Source: G965222335 sp965222335
GTDB taxonomy: Bacteria > Pseudomonadota > Gammaproteobacteria > Pseudomonadales > Halieaceae
Direction of reading: 5' to 3'
Assembly (NCBI GenBank): GCA_965222335.1
Contig: OZ244944.1
Span: 868,001-932,000, forward strand
Length of the DNA stretch: 64,000 nt
The position numbers were made by a program, and so were the translations under genes. Below are positions 8,305 to 17,641 of the stretch, in pieces. The first letter of the stretch is position 1. Every line of letters begins with the position of its first letter. Under the pieces are notes generated by a model. It was not told where the DNA came from. It worked only from the letters and a program-made list of their open reading frames with translations, and searched no databases.

Positions 8305-8412
8305 GGAAGATGCGCTGAATCTGCTTAGCAATCCACGTGCCACTTCAATGCCCGCGGGTCGGGCCAGGACGGCGGTGACTGGGGTATAGTGGCACCGATG
8401 CAGGGAAATCCC

Positions 8413-8841
8413 ATGACCGACGATCAGATACATCCCCAACTGCTCGCCGACTGCCACATGCTCGGCCAGCTGGACAGCGGCACCCTGCTGCTGTCGCGAA
8501 ACAGCAGCCTCCACTGGTTTATCCTGGTGCCGGAGACTGGCCTGGCGGACCTGCTGGACCTGCCCGAGGCGCAGCTGCGGCGAGTGATCGCAGACTGCCG
8601 TGGTATCAGCCAGGTGCTGAAAACCTCACTGCACTACCCCAAGGTCAACTTTGCCGGGCTGGGCAACGTGGTACCCCAGATGCATCTGCATATCGTGGGC
8701 CGCAGGCCCGAGGACAGCTGCTGGCCGAAGCCCATCTGGGGCCAGCTGCCGGATGCGGGCGACTGGCCGGCGGAGGCGCTGGGGCAGCTGCGTGCCACGC
8801 TGCGGGACGAACTCGGATTGCGCGACGCTGACCCAGGGTGA
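8413..8841 (+). CDS. HIT-family hydrolase
   Basis: A 142-residue protein with NVVPQMHLHIVGR, the histidine-triad signature in the form where the first His is Gln (QxHxHxxxR), as seen in many proteobacterial HIT proteins. Members hydrolyse nucleoside phosphate bonds (for example dinucleoside polyphosphates or phosphoramidates) in the cytoplasm. The ATG at 8413 is chosen because AGGGA lies six bases upstream; a GTG 24 bases earlier is possible. The stop overlaps the GTG start of the MFS gene, so the two are translationally coupled. Confidence 0.88.
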   Translation: MTDDQIHPQLLADCHMLGQLDSGTLLLSRNSSLHWFILVPETGLADLLDLPEAQLRRVIADCRGISQVLKTSLHYPKVNFAGLGNVVPQMHLHIVGRRPEDSCWPKPIWGQLPDAGDWPAEALGQLRATLRDELGLRDADPG

Positions 8842-10091
8842 AGCAGTACCTGCATTTCATGCACCAGCAGTGGGCGGCCCTGCTGTTTGGTTTCCTCGCG
8901 GTATTCGGTGGCAGCGTAGGCCAGTCTTTCTTCGTGGGGCTGTTCGGGGCCGGCATTCGCGAGAGCCTGTCCTTGAATGCCAGCCAGTACAGCGGCGCCT
9001 ACTCCCTGGCCACCCTCGCCAGTGCCGCTACCGTGGTCTGGCTGGGGGGGCTGATCGACCGCATCACCCTGCGCGCCTATACCGCACTGGTTTGCAGCGG
9101 CCTGTGCGTCGCCGCGGTGCTGCTGTCGCAGGCCGATAACTTTCTCTGGCTGCTGGCCGGATTCTACCTGTTACGCCTGTTTGGCCAGGCCCTGCTACCC
9201 CACGCCGGATCAACGGCGATGGCGCGAGCTTTCACCCATAACCGGGGCAAGGCCCTGAGTATTGCCGGGTCCGGATTTCCGGTGGGAGAAATCCTGCTGC
9301 CGGCGATCGCCGGATGGCTGATCCTGCGCTTTGGCTGGCAGCAGAGTTATCTCTATATTGGCCTTTGCATCATCCTGGGCTTGCTGCCGCTGCTGCTGTG
9401 GCTGATCAGGCGCAGCGGTATCGATACCTCACAGGCCAGCGCCACCGCCAGGCACGCCACCCCCGGGAGGGGCGCCCGGCGCGCCCTGTTTACCGACCGA
9501 CGTTACTGGCTGGCCCTGCCGGGCCTGATGGCAGGGCCTTTTATCGTCACTGGACTGTTCATCCACCAGCACCACCTGCTGCTGGAGAAAAACTGGAGCC
9601 TCGCCTGGTTTACGGCCTGCTTCGCGGTCTATGGCGGGGTGCACTGGTTCAGCTCCCTGGCCACCGGCGTGCTGGTGGACCGCCTGGGCGCCGTCAGGCT
9701 GCTGAGCTGGTTTCCCCTGCCCCTCGCCGCGGCAGTACTGGCAGTGGGCTTTGTCCCGGGTGACATGACCTCGGTCCTGATGATGGCGGGGCTCGCCCTT
9801 GGCGTGGGCGCCGCACCGATCATCACCGGGGCGCTTTGGCCAGAAATCTACGGCATTGCCAGCATCGGCAGGATCCGCTCGGTGAACATGGCGATCATGG
9901 TCCTGGCCACGGCCCTGTCACCTTTCCTCTACGGCCTGCTGATCGACCGCGGGGTGTCCCTGGGCGCGATGATGACAGGCACCGCCGCCTACGCCCTGCT
10001 CAGCTGCCTGCTGCTGCGCCTGTCCTATCCTGCCGACCCGGCGATGCACCCGATTGCCCGGGAGGAAAATCAGGCAGGGCCGAAGGCGTAG
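8838..10091 (+). CDS. Major facilitator superfamily transporter
   Basis: A 417-residue protein with about twelve hydrophobic segments and a charged central loop (RRSGIDTSQASATARHATPGRG) between the two six-helix halves, as expected for MFS. The segment GGLIDRITLR after TM2 fits the family A-motif (Gx3DRxxR). The start is GTG overlapping the HIT stop. It should be an inner-membrane secondary transporter; the general look is of the oxalate/formate or monocarboxylate group, but the substrate is not assignable. Its last 22 bases overlap the 3' end of the convergent GST gene. Confidence 0.9.
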   Translation: MKQYLHFMHQQWAALLFGFLAVFGGSVGQSFFVGLFGAGIRESLSLNASQYSGAYSLATLASAATVVWLGGLIDRITLRAYTALVCSGLCVAAVLLSQADNFLWLLAGFYLLRLFGQALLPHAGSTAMARAFTHNRGKALSIAGSGFPVGEILLPAIAGWLILRFGWQQSYLYIGLCIILGLLPLLLWLIRRSGIDTSQASATARHATPGRGARRALFTDRRYWLALPGLMAGPFIVTGLFIHQHHLLLEKNWSLAWFTACFAVYGGVHWFSSLATGVLVDRLGAVRLLSWFPLPLAAAVLAVGFVPGDMTSVLMMAGLALGVGAAPIITGALWPEIYGIASIGRIRSVNMAIMVLATALSPFLYGLLIDRGVSLGAMMTGTAAYALLSCLLLRLSYPADPAMHPIAREENQAGPKA

Positions 10092-10699
10092 GCGCCCCCC
10101 TTCTCCAGTGCCCGCTGGTAGGCCGGGCGCGCCTGCAGGCGCTCGCGAAAGGCCGCCACATTCGGGAAGGGTTCAAGGGTAAACAGCAGCGGTGCAATCT
10201 CGGCGACAAAGGAAAGCTGGATATCCGCGCCGGAGAAGGTGTCGTCCACCAGCCATTCCACCCCTGCCAGCGCGTCGTTGAGATAGCCCAGGTGCCGGTT
10301 CAACTCGTCCTCGATGCGCGGCTGCAGGGCTTCGCCGCCGTCCGGCAGGCGGCTGGTGTACATTTTCAGCATCAGCGGTAACATCGCGCTGCCCTCGGCG
10401 TAGTGCAGCCACTGCAGGTAGGCCTCGTGGGCCGCGCTGCCCTCGGCAGGACGCAGCTGTCCGTTGCCGTAGATACGCAGCACATAGTCAATGATGGCGC
10501 CGGACTCGATCACCGTGCGATCACCATCCGTGAGCACCGGCGATTTTCCCAGGGGATGCACCGCTTCCAGTTCCGGCGGCGCCAGGTTGGTTTCCGGATT
10601 GCGCTCGTAGCGCTTGATCTCGTAATCGATCTGCAGCTCTTCCAGCAGCCAGAGCACTCTCTGGGAGCGGGAATTATTCAGGTGGTGTACGGTCAGCAT
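10070..10699 (-). CDS. Glutathione S-transferase family protein
   Basis: A 209-residue two-domain GST. The N-terminal thioredoxin-like domain shows HHLNNSRSQRVLWLLEEL, then AVHPLGKSPVL with the cis-Pro and VIESGAIIDYVL, the Glu-Ser that bind the gamma-glutamyl part of glutathione. The helical C-terminal domain ends YAFGPA. The catalytic Ser is probably Ser9 or Ser11 of the NNSRSQR loop. It should conjugate glutathione to electrophiles or act as a peroxidase in the cytoplasm. The start at 10699 begins the conserved MLTVHHL; longer in-frame starts lack homology. Its 3' end overlaps the convergent MFS gene. Confidence 0.92.
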   Translation of the reverse strand: MLTVHHLNNSRSQRVLWLLEELQIDYEIKRYERNPETNLAPPELEAVHPLGKSPVLTDGDRTVIESGAIIDYVLRIYGNGQLRPAEGSAAHEAYLQWLHYAEGSAMLPLMLKMYTSRLPDGGEALQPRIEDELNRHLGYLNDALAGVEWLVDDTFSGADIQLSFVAEIAPLLFTLEPFPNVAAFRERLQARPAYQRALEKGGAYAFGPA

Positions 10700-10875
10700 G
10701 CGCGGTCGCTCCTGGGTTCGCATCGGGGCCCTAAACCTTAGACACAGTCGCCGCTGTGCGCAACTGCTCACTGGGACCTGCCCGCCCCCGGCAGCCGCTT
10801 GGCGAGCGCACCGGAAGCGATTAGCCTTGGGCCTGTCACGGGCGCCTGCGCCTGCCCCATGCCACCGGAGTCACG

Positions 10876-11487
10876 ATGGACCTGTTTGCCGAAGCGGCCG
10901 GCGAAGCCCTGCCGCTTCCCGACGCCGACCTCACCCTGATCCGGGATTTACCGCTGCCAGCGCCGGGCGAGGACCTGTTGCGCGAACTCATCGCACACAC
11001 ACCCTGGCGCGAGGACCCGATCACCGTATTCGGCAAAACCTACCTGCAACCGCGGCTGAGCGCCTGGTACGGCGACCCCGGCGCCCGCTACACCTATTCC
11101 GGCATCGCCCTCGAACCGCTGCCCTGGACACCGCGCCTGCAGGAATTGCGTGAGCGCGTGGAAGCTGCAAGCAGGGCGCAATTCAACAGCGTGCTGCTCA
11201 ACTACTACCGCGGCGAGCGCGACAGTATGGGCATGCACGCAGACGACGAGCCCGAACTCGGCGATAACCCGGTGATCGGCTCCCTCAGCCTGGGCGAGGA
11301 GCGCACCCTGGTTTTCAAGCACCGCAGCAGGACCGACCTGGGGCGCCAGCGTATCGCCCTCCCCGCCGCCAGCCTGCTGATCATGCGCGGTGGCACCCAG
11401 CGGCACTGGAAGCACGGCATCGACAAGCAGCGCCGACCCTGTGGCCCGCGAGTCAACCTCACTTTCCGCCAAATTGTCCTGCCCTGA
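10876..11487 (+). CDS. AlkB-like 2-oxoglutarate/Fe(II) dioxygenase
   Basis: A 203-residue protein of the short AlkB-homologue type. The iron ligands are His121 and Asp123 in MHADDE and His180 in HWKHGI. Arg192 and Arg198 in RVNLTFR bind 2-oxoglutarate. LSAWYGDPGARYTYSG and NSVLLNYYRGERDSMGMHAD are strongly conserved in ALKBH2/3-type DNA repair enzymes, which oxidatively remove 1-methyladenine and 3-methylcytosine lesions. It stands alone, 176 bases from a divergent GST gene and 91 bases upstream of the YeeE/YedE pair. Confidence 0.93.
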   Translation: MDLFAEAAGEALPLPDADLTLIRDLPLPAPGEDLLRELIAHTPWREDPITVFGKTYLQPRLSAWYGDPGARYTYSGIALEPLPWTPRLQELRERVEAASRAQFNSVLLNYYRGERDSMGMHADDEPELGDNPVIGSLSLGEERTLVFKHRSRTDLGRQRIALPAASLLIMRGGTQRHWKHGIDKQRRPCGPRVNLTFRQIVLP

Positions 11488-11578
11488 ACGCGCGGGCATG
11501 ACCGGCGATGGGCAGTTTCCGCCAGCGCCGGCACAGGGCTAGAATGGCGGGCAAGACAGAGGCACAGGAGAGCCCGCC

Positions 11579-12013
11579 ATGCAGTTGGACCTGAACGCAT
11601 TCACCCCCGTCACCGCCCTCGCCGGGGGCAGCCTGATTGGCCTTGCGGCGGCGCTGTTCCTGCTGCTGAACGGCCGTATCGCCGGCATCAGCGGTATCCT
11701 CGGCGGCCTGCTGCGCCCGACCCGGGGCGACACCACCTGGCGCCTGGCCTTCCTGCTCGGCATGCTGGCGAGCGCCTCAATCTGGCAACTGGCTGCGGAG
11801 CTTCCCGGCATCCGCATAGCCGCGGGCTACCCCCTGCTGGTCGTGGCCGGCCTGCTGGTGGGCTACAGCACCCGCCTGGGGTCGGGTTGCACCAGCGGGC
11901 ACGGCGTGTGTGGTCTGTCCCGTCTGTCGCCGCGCTCGCTGGTCGCCACCGCCTGTTTTATGGGCACAGGCTTCGCCACCGTTTACGTCGCGCGCCACGT
12001 GCTGGGAGCCTGA
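11579..12013 (+). CDS. YeeE/YedE-family membrane protein, half-length (PmpA/B type)
   Basis: A 144-residue protein with four or five hydrophobic helices and the signature [20 protein letters not shown] at its C-terminal third, including two Cys that in YeeE-type transporters line the thiosulfate path. It is half the length of a full YeeE and is followed one base after its stop by a second half, so the two probably form a heteromeric sulfur-compound channel. AGGAGAG lies upstream of the start. Confidence 0.9.
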   Translation: MQLDLNAFTPVTALAGGSLIGLAAALFLLLNGRIAGISGILGGLLRPTRGDTTWRLAFLLGMLASASIWQLAAELPGIRIAAGYPLLVVAGLLVGYSTRLGSGCTSGHGVCGLSRLSPRSLVATACFMGTGFATVYVARHVLGA

Positions 12014-12014
12014 G

Positions 12015-12461
12015 ATGATGACCCGCCAATTATCCGCCTTGCTTGTCGGCCTGGTTTTCGGCCTGGGCCTGTTGCTCTCCGGCATGGCCAATCCGCAGAA
12101 GGTGCTGGCCTTCCTCGATCTTGCCGGGGCCTGGGATCCCAGCCTGGCGCTGGTCATGGCTGGCGCCATTGCCGTGGGCAGCATCGCTTTCCGACTCGCC
12201 CGGCGGCGGCAGTCCAGCCTGCTGGGTGAGCCCATGCGGCTACCCACCGCGACCCGCATCGATGCCCCACTGGTATTGGGTGGCCTGGGCTTCGGCGTCG
12301 GCTGGGGCCTGGCGGGATTCTGTCCCGGGCCCGCCCTGGTGGCCCTGGGTGCCGGCGAACTCAAGGCCGCGGTGTTTGTGCTGGCCATGCTCGCCGGCAT
12401 GGGCCTGTTCGAGGCCCAGCAGGCGATAACAGGCGCGAAGGGCAAGCCCCGGGCTGCCTGA
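12015..12461 (+). CDS. YeeE/YedE-family membrane protein, second half (DUF6691 type)
   Basis: A 148-residue membrane protein with LLVGLVFGLGLLLSGMANP near the start, the usual N-terminal signature of the second YeeE/YedE half, and GFGVGWGLAGFCPGPALVALG near residue 105, where Cys lies in the conserved GFCPGPA. Adjacent ATG codons at 12015 and 12018 are both possible. Together with the preceding gene it should import a reduced sulfur compound. The gene ends in a GC-rich hairpin shared with the convergent LLM gene. Confidence 0.88.
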   Translation: MMTRQLSALLVGLVFGLGLLLSGMANPQKVLAFLDLAGAWDPSLALVMAGAIAVGSIAFRLARRRQSSLLGEPMRLPTATRIDAPLVLGGLGFGVGWGLAGFCPGPALVALGAGELKAAVFVLAMLAGMGLFEAQQAITGAKGKPRAA

Positions 12462-12468
12462 GCCCGGG
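12448..12468. terminator. GC-rich hairpin between convergent genes
   Basis: CCCGGGCT (12448-12455) pairs with AGCCCGGG (12461-12468) across a five-base loop. It overlaps the end of the YeeE/YedE gene and sits before the stop of the convergent LLM gene. There is no T run on either side, so termination is only suggested. Confidence 0.35.
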
Positions 12469-12475
12469 CCGCGGT

Positions 12476-13357
12476 TCAGCCGGCCCGGTAGGGCTTGATC
12501 ACGTTGTCGGCGTACCAGTTGATCATGCCCAGTTTCTCCTCCACGGTCTGGGTATCGGGCTCACCGTCATAGGGATTGCGGAAGGCAACAATGACCTCGG
12601 TCACGCCGATGGCCTCGAGCTGCGCCAGCCCCTCCGGCGAGTAGGCCGCCTCTGTCATCACGTGATACTCGAAGGGCGCTGATTCCCGGCCGTATTCGCG
12701 GCGGAAATCCTCTATCTGGCCAATCATGTCACGCAATTCATCCACCGTAGAGCCGGCGGAGATCCAGCCATCGCCCAGGCGCGCCGCGCGCCGCAGTGCT
12801 GGCTTGGCGTGACCGCCCACCAGCAGCGGAATCTTGTGCTCGGGCACCGGGCAGAGCTTGATCGGCGCCATCTTGAAGATTTCCCCCTCGTAACCGAAAT
12901 ACTCCCCGCTCATCAGCCCGTTGACGATTTCCATCATCTCGTCCATACGCTTGCCGCGCTTTTCCCAGGGAATCTGGCAGGCCTCGAAGTCCTCCGGCCA
13001 GGGGCTGATACCCACGCCAAAGCCGAAGCGGTCGCCGATCATCACTCCCAGGGTCGAGAGTTGCTTGGCCACCACGGCGGGCTGCCGCACTGCCAGCTTG
13101 ATCACGGAGGTGGTAAAGCGCAGCTTTTCCGTGCGCGCGGCGAGGTAGGGAATGGCCACGAAGGGCTCCAGGAAAGGCACGCCGTCGAGGAAGTCCCGGG
13201 TTCCGTCATCATTGTAGGGGTAGACGTCTGAGCCTTCCTTCGGGTAACAGATGCTGTCGGGAAAAGTGAAGGTGTCAAAGCCCGCCTCCTCCACGGCCAG
13301 GGCCAGGGGGAGATACTGATCGGGGGGGCACATCGTCGCATGGTAGGCAAATTTCAT
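12476..13357 (-). CDS. LLM-class flavin/F420-type oxidoreductase
   Basis: A 293-residue TIM-barrel protein of the luciferase-like monooxygenase superfamily. LAARTEKLRFTTSVIKLAVRQPAVVAKQLSTL and DRFGFGVGISPWPEDFEA are typical of the subgroup often labelled F420-dependent (TIGR03619-like). LLVGGHAKPALRRAARLGDGWI is the usual C-terminal signature. The start at 13357 has CAGG at a proper distance; an ATG five codons upstream is also possible. Substrate and cofactor (FMN or F420) are not decided by sequence alone. It diverges from a small gene and the Kef antiporter gene. Confidence 0.88.
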   Translation of the reverse strand: MKFAYHATMCPPDQYLPLALAVEEAGFDTFTFPDSICYPKEGSDVYPYNDDGTRDFLDGVPFLEPFVAIPYLAARTEKLRFTTSVIKLAVRQPAVVAKQLSTLGVMIGDRFGFGVGISPWPEDFEACQIPWEKRGKRMDEMMEIVNGLMSGEYFGYEGEIFKMAPIKLCPVPEHKIPLLVGGHAKPALRRAARLGDGWISAGSTVDELRDMIGQIEDFRREYGRESAPFEYHVMTEAAYSPEGLAQLEAIGVTEVIVAFRNPYDGEPDTQTVEEKLGMINWYADNVIKPYRAG

Positions 13358-13452
13358 GAGGTAACCTGTCATTATTTGTGGTTGGATCGGAACATGGTAC
13401 GCACAGTGAGGAAAAAAAGATTGGCCATCGTGGCCAGTCGGCGAGGACCGGA

Positions 13453-13704
13453 ATGAGTGAAACCCGCAATCAAAAGCGCATCCGCGAGATCCTGGACGAG
13501 GCGCCCGCGGAGGAGGACCACTCACTGCAGGCCCAGGCACTGAAGCGGGCGGACCCTGAGCATGTACCACGCACGATGACGCCCTGGGAATGGGAACAGT
13601 GGTACGCCGAGCACGGCGTGCCTCCCGAGCACCAGCAAAGGCCCGAGCCCACGGCCAGGCCCGGGCTCTGGCAGCGGCTGTTGCAGCGCCTGGGCGTGAA
13701 ATAG
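13453..13704 (+). CDS. Small hydrophilic protein of unknown function
   Basis: An 83-residue protein with MTPWEWEQWYAEHGVP in the middle, a Trp-rich segment, and a basic amphipathic C-terminus (LWQRLLQRLGVK). GAGGA lies five bases before the ATG. No membrane segment or known domain is visible. It ends ten bases before the Kef-type antiporter gene and is probably cotranscribed with it. Kef systems have soluble ancillary proteins, but this one does not resemble KefF or KefG. Confidence 0.72.
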   Translation: MSETRNQKRIREILDEAPAEEDHSLQAQALKRADPEHVPRTMTPWEWEQWYAEHGVPPEHQQRPEPTARPGLWQRLLQRLGVK

Positions 13705-13714
13705 GAGTCTGAGT

Positions 13715-15472
13715 ATGCTCGCTTCAGCCATGATTTTCCTTGCCGCTGCGGTCATCGCCGTGCCCGTATTCGTGCGCCTGAAGCTGGGCGGGATTCTCGG
13801 CTACCTGGTCGCGGGGGCCCTGATCGGGCCATCGGCACTCAACCTCGTGAGTGACCCCGATACCATCCTGCATTTCGCCGAGCTGGGCGTGGTGCTGCTG
13901 CTGTTCCTGATCGGTATTGAACTGGCGCCGGCGAAGCTGTGGCGACTGCGCCAGGCAATACTGGTGACCGGGGCCGGGCAGCTGTTGCTCTGTGCCGCGC
14001 TGATCGGCGGCGGTACTTTCCTGCTGCTGGGTGACTGGGTGCCGGCGCTGGTGATCGGCCTGGCGCTGGGCTTGTCATCCACGGCATTTGCCATTCAGCT
14101 GATGAACGAACACCGCATGCTCAAAAGCCCGCCGGGGCAGCGCGGCTTCGCCATCCTCCTGCTGCAGGACCTGGCGGTGATACCCATTCTGTTGCTGGTC
14201 GCGGCCCTGGCACCGGCGAGTGAGGTTGACGGGCCCGCCTGGTATATCGGCCTGCTGGCGATCGCCCTGGTGCTGATTGCGGGCAGGTATCTGCTCAACC
14301 CCTTCCTGCGCCTGATCGCGCGCTACGGCAGCGGCGAAATCATGACCGCCGCCGCCCTGTTGATCGTGCTGACCACGGCGCTGGGTATGGCGGCCGCGGG
14401 GCTCTCCATGGGGATGGGGGCGTTTATTGCCGGCGTCCTGCTGGCCAACTCCAGCTTCAGGCACCAGCTGGAGGCAGAAATCGAACCCTTCAAGGGCCTG
14501 CTGCTGGGCCTGTTTTTCATCGCCATCGGCATGCACCTGGACCTCGGCCTCCTCGCGGCACAGCCCCTGCTCATCCTGGGCGCGGCCATTGCCCTGGTAG
14601 CGGTCAAAGCGGCCGTGATCTGGTCCCTGTTACGCCTGGCGGGGCAAGACAACCGGGACGCCCTGCGGGTCGGGCTGATGCTGTCCCAGGGCGGCGAATT
14701 CGCCTTTGTGGTCATGACCCAGGCCACCGCGAGCCAGCTACTTGAGCCGGCGCTCGCGAGTCAGGTCACGCTGATCGTGGGTATCTCCATGGCCCTGACG
14801 GCACCGCTGGTGATCCTGCACAGCCAGTTCTTCAGCACTCGCAACTGCCCTCGTGTCTACGACAGCACACACGAGCAGGAGGACCCGGCGGTAATCATCG
14901 CCGGCTTCGGTCGCTTCGGCCAGATCAGCGCGCGCATCCTCGCTGCCAATGGCATCGCCTTTACCGCGCTCGACAACGACGCCGAGCACATCGAGTTCGT
15001 CAAGCGCTTCGGCAACCGCGTATTCTATGGCGACGCCACCCGTCTGGACCTGCTGAAAATTGCCGGCATCGAGCACGCCCGGGTGCTTTTGATTGCCCTG
15101 GATGACGAGCAGCAGGCGCTGAAGGTCGCCGAGGTCGTAAACCGCCACTACCCTCAGGTGAGGCTGGTGGCACGCGCACACAACCGGATGAGCGTACAGC
15201 CCTTCCGGCGCGTGGGCACCGCCGCGGTCGTGCGTGAACTGATGGGCAGCAGCCTCAAGGCCGCGGAGCAGGTGCTGCTGGAATACGGGGTCGAGGCCGG
15301 GGCTGCGCAGCGCATGGTCGCGCTGTTTGAGCGACATGACATTGCAACCCTCGAACGCTCCCTGGCCGCGGGTGGCGAAATGGAGCAGATGATTGGCGAG
15401 GCCAGGCTCAGCCGCGAGCAGCTGGCCGCATTGTTTGCCGAGGATCGCGAAGGACTTTCCGCAGACAGATAA
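13715..15472 (+). CDS. Kef-type CPA2 cation:proton antiporter with RCK domain
   Basis: A 585-residue protein: about twelve membrane helices over residues 1-380 (GGILGYLVAGALIGPSAL at the start and LMLSQGGEFAFVV near residue 320 are family marks) and a cytoplasmic RCK/TrkA-N domain starting VIIAGFGRFGQISARIL near 390, a Rossmann nucleotide-binding motif. It should mediate K+ efflux in exchange for H+ under control of a ligand bound to the RCK domain. In KefB/KefC this protects against electrophiles; several GST-type genes in this window fit that, but that link is inference. Confidence 0.94.
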   Translation: MLASAMIFLAAAVIAVPVFVRLKLGGILGYLVAGALIGPSALNLVSDPDTILHFAELGVVLLLFLIGIELAPAKLWRLRQAILVTGAGQLLLCAALIGGGTFLLLGDWVPALVIGLALGLSSTAFAIQLMNEHRMLKSPPGQRGFAILLLQDLAVIPILLLVAALAPASEVDGPAWYIGLLAIALVLIAGRYLLNPFLRLIARYGSGEIMTAAALLIVLTTALGMAAAGLSMGMGAFIAGVLLANSSFRHQLEAEIEPFKGLLLGLFFIAIGMHLDLGLLAAQPLLILGAAIALVAVKAAVIWSLLRLAGQDNRDALRVGLMLSQGGEFAFVVMTQATASQLLEPALASQVTLIVGISMALTAPLVILHSQFFSTRNCPRVYDSTHEQEDPAVIIAGFGRFGQISARILAANGIAFTALDNDAEHIEFVKRFGNRVFYGDATRLDLLKIAGIEHARVLLIALDDEQQALKVAEVVNRHYPQVRLVARAHNRMSVQPFRRVGTAAVVRELMGSSLKAAEQVLLEYGVEAGAAQRMVALFERHDIATLERSLAAGGEMEQMIGEARLSREQLAALFAEDREGLSADR

Positions 15473-15522
15473 GCCCGGTATGGTCAGCTATCAACAGGCA
15501 GGCAGGAAGGCAGGAAGGCATC

Positions 15523-16593
15523 ATGAACAAGTTCGCACTCACCCTGGCGGCCCTGCTCGCCGTCACCGTTCTGGCTTACACCCAGCGCGCCGAAATCGCC
15601 GCGCGCCTGCTGACGGCCGGCCTGGAGTCGCGCCTGGGCGCTGACCGAACGGAGACCCTCGAAGACGGACTGCATCTTGCTCTGTGTGGTGCCGGCGGCC
15701 CCCTGCCCGCTCCCAACGCTTCCGGCCCCTGCGTGGCCGTGGTTGCCGGCCGGCAACTGTTTATCGTGGACGCCGGCACCGACGGCCTGCGCAACCTGAA
15801 TCGCATGGGCTTCCAGCCGGGGAGCATCCAGGGCGTGTTCCTGACCCACTTCCACTCGGACCATATCGATGGTCTCGGCGAGATGGCCACCATCCGCTGG
15901 GCCGGCGGCGAAAACGCCCAGCCCCTGCCGGTACATGGCCCCGCGGGCGTATCGCAGGTCGTCGACGGGTTCAATACCGCCTATGCCCAGGATGCGGTCT
16001 ACCGCAATGCCCACCATGGCGACAGCGTGGCCCCCCTGTCCGGCGCCGGCCTGATCGCTGTCGCCTTTGAACAGCCCGGGCCCGGTGAGTTGACCCTGGT
16101 ATATGATGAAGGGGGTTTGCGGGTCGAGGCCCTGGCCGTTGATCACATGCCGGTGGCCCCCGCGGTCGGCTACCGCTTCAGCTACGGCGGGCGCTCACTG
16201 CTGATCACCGGAGACACGGTGAAGCTGGCAAACATCGAGCAGTTCGCCCGCGGCGTGGATCTGCTGGTGCATGAAGCCCTGGCGCCCAACCTGGTCAACA
16301 TGATGCACGAGGCGGCGAACAAGAACGGCCAGGCCGGCCTGGCGAAGATTACCCACGATATCCTCGACTACCACGCCAGCCCGGTGGAGGCCGCACAGAC
16401 GGCCCGGGACGCCGGTGTGGGACACCTGCTCTACTACCATATCGTGCCACCGCTGGTGGTGCCGGGGCAGGAGTCCCTGTTCCTCAATGGCGCGGAGGAT
16501 ATCTTCCCCGACTACACCATCGGCCAGGATGGGGTGTCCTTCTCCCTGCCCTCGGGATCCGCGGAAATCATCCGCACCCACGACGGCCTCTGA
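15523..16593 (+). CDS. Exported or membrane-anchored metallo-beta-lactamase-fold hydrolase
   Basis: A 356-residue protein with an N-terminal signal or anchor (MNKFALTLAALLAVTVLAY) and the zinc-binding LTHFHSDHIDG (His109, His111, Asp113, His114). SYGGRSLLITGDT supplies the bridging Asp and LYYHIVPPL near residue 306 the last His, in the manner of arylsulfatase/RNase Z-like enzymes. It probably hydrolyses an ester, such as sulfate, phosphate or carboxylic ester, in the periplasm. The start follows a small tandem repeat (GGCAGGAAGGCAGGAAGGC) that provides the ribosome-binding site. It ends 16 bases from a convergent gene. Confidence 0.88.
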   Translation: MNKFALTLAALLAVTVLAYTQRAEIAARLLTAGLESRLGADRTETLEDGLHLALCGAGGPLPAPNASGPCVAVVAGRQLFIVDAGTDGLRNLNRMGFQPGSIQGVFLTHFHSDHIDGLGEMATIRWAGGENAQPLPVHGPAGVSQVVDGFNTAYAQDAVYRNAHHGDSVAPLSGAGLIAVAFEQPGPGELTLVYDEGGLRVEALAVDHMPVAPAVGYRFSYGGRSLLITGDTVKLANIEQFARGVDLLVHEALAPNLVNMMHEAANKNGQAGLAKITHDILDYHASPVEAAQTARDAGVGHLLYYHIVPPLVVPGQESLFLNGAEDIFPDYTIGQDGVSFSLPSGSAEIIRTHDGL

Positions 16594-16609
16594 TCCCCGC
16601 CAGTTATCG

Positions 16610-17416
16610 CTACAGGCAGTCGAACAACGCCTCGGTCACGATCGCCTGGGTGAGGATCAGCCTGCGACCGGCGGCGCCCAGATGCGCCCAGCCCTGCTCG
16701 GGCAAAAATTCCATGGTCGCCGGGTCCAGGGTCTCCGGATCCCCCGCGGCGAGGGCCAGTGCGTCAACCTCGCGACGCAGGCACGCCCGTCGCTCTGCAC
16801 TCATATCCAGTTCCATGCGCGAGACCGAATTGGCCTCGACCTCCTCCCAGGTCAGGGGGCCGGTGGCGTCGAAAATATAGCCTTCCCCCATCGTGCCCAG
16901 GTAGCGACTGGCCTGGTAGCCCGCCCAGAAGACCGGCGCCGTGAATAGAGCGACCAGCATCAGCGCCCCAACTAAATTGGTGCCCCCCCTGCTCCGTAGC
17001 GACTGCAATCGCTGAGGTGTGTCTTCCTCCGCGGTTTCCAAACGTCCCACCGCCTTGCGAAACCTGCGCCAGTACCAGTAATTGCCAAAAAACCCGGGGA
17101 CCAGTGCGTAGGCCAGCGCCAGCGGGATATCCAGCAATGTGGCGGGGAGATTCGGCAACAGAGCTGGCTGCCCCGGATTCAAAATGGGATAGAGGTGAAT
17201 ACAAACGTGCAGCGAGTAGACCAGCAACAAGGCAAGTGCCGCCCCGTACAGCTTGCGATAGATCAGCCAGATGGGCTGCCCCAGGAAAGCGGCCAGGTTG
17301 AAGCTAAGCCGCGGCCCCGCTCTGTCTGCAAATTTTTGCCAGCGCTCAAGGTAGTACGTGTGGTTGCTGCCGACAAAGGCTGCAACCTGGGCTTCTTTCA
17401 GGTCAGCCCGCGTCAT
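16610..17416 (-). CDS. DUF2628-type membrane protein
   Basis: A 268-residue protein. The N-terminus VAAFVGSNHTYYLERWQKF followed by FNLAAFLGQPIWLIYRKLY is the DUF2628 signature. Three hydrophobic segments follow (near 67-87, 97-118 and 160-178). The C-terminal third is soluble, with Glu-rich helices. Function is unknown; such proteins are often found near stress or envelope genes. The start at 17416 is the first Met before the domain; its ribosome site is weak. Confidence 0.8.
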   Translation of the reverse strand: MTRADLKEAQVAAFVGSNHTYYLERWQKFADRAGPRLSFNLAAFLGQPIWLIYRKLYGAALALLLVYSLHVCIHLYPILNPGQPALLPNLPATLLDIPLALAYALVPGFFGNYWYWRRFRKAVGRLETAEEDTPQRLQSLRSRGGTNLVGALMLVALFTAPVFWAGYQASRYLGTMGEGYIFDATGPLTWEEVEANSVSRMELDMSAERRACLRREVDALALAAGDPETLDPATMEFLPEQGWAHLGAAGRRLILTQAIVTEALFDCL

Positions 17417-17641
17417 CGTAGGCCGCTTTTCCGGCACCGGCCAGGCCTCGGAGCAGGGTAAAAACAGACCCCACAACCACCCGTAACTATTTGTTTTTTA
17501 ATGCTTTTCACAGCTTTCAGAGGTTTCTTCCCGCGATTTCATTATTTTCATAAGGCATCCCCTTATCGTGCAAAGTCCGGACCGAAGCGATCGCGGCGCG
17601 AAGCCCCGAGAGCCTGGGCTGTAATCACAAGGGAGTGCACC

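Noticed and set aside
15495..15520. Tandem GGCAGGAAGGCAGGAAGGC as a regulatory or phase-variable repeat
   Set aside because: Only two to three short units; it is sufficiently explained as a purine-rich ribosome-binding region.
17455..17480. GGGTAAAAACAGACCCC as a fourth GGGGTCAGATCCC element
   Set aside because: Only the outer GGG/CCC match; the core GTCAGATC is absent.
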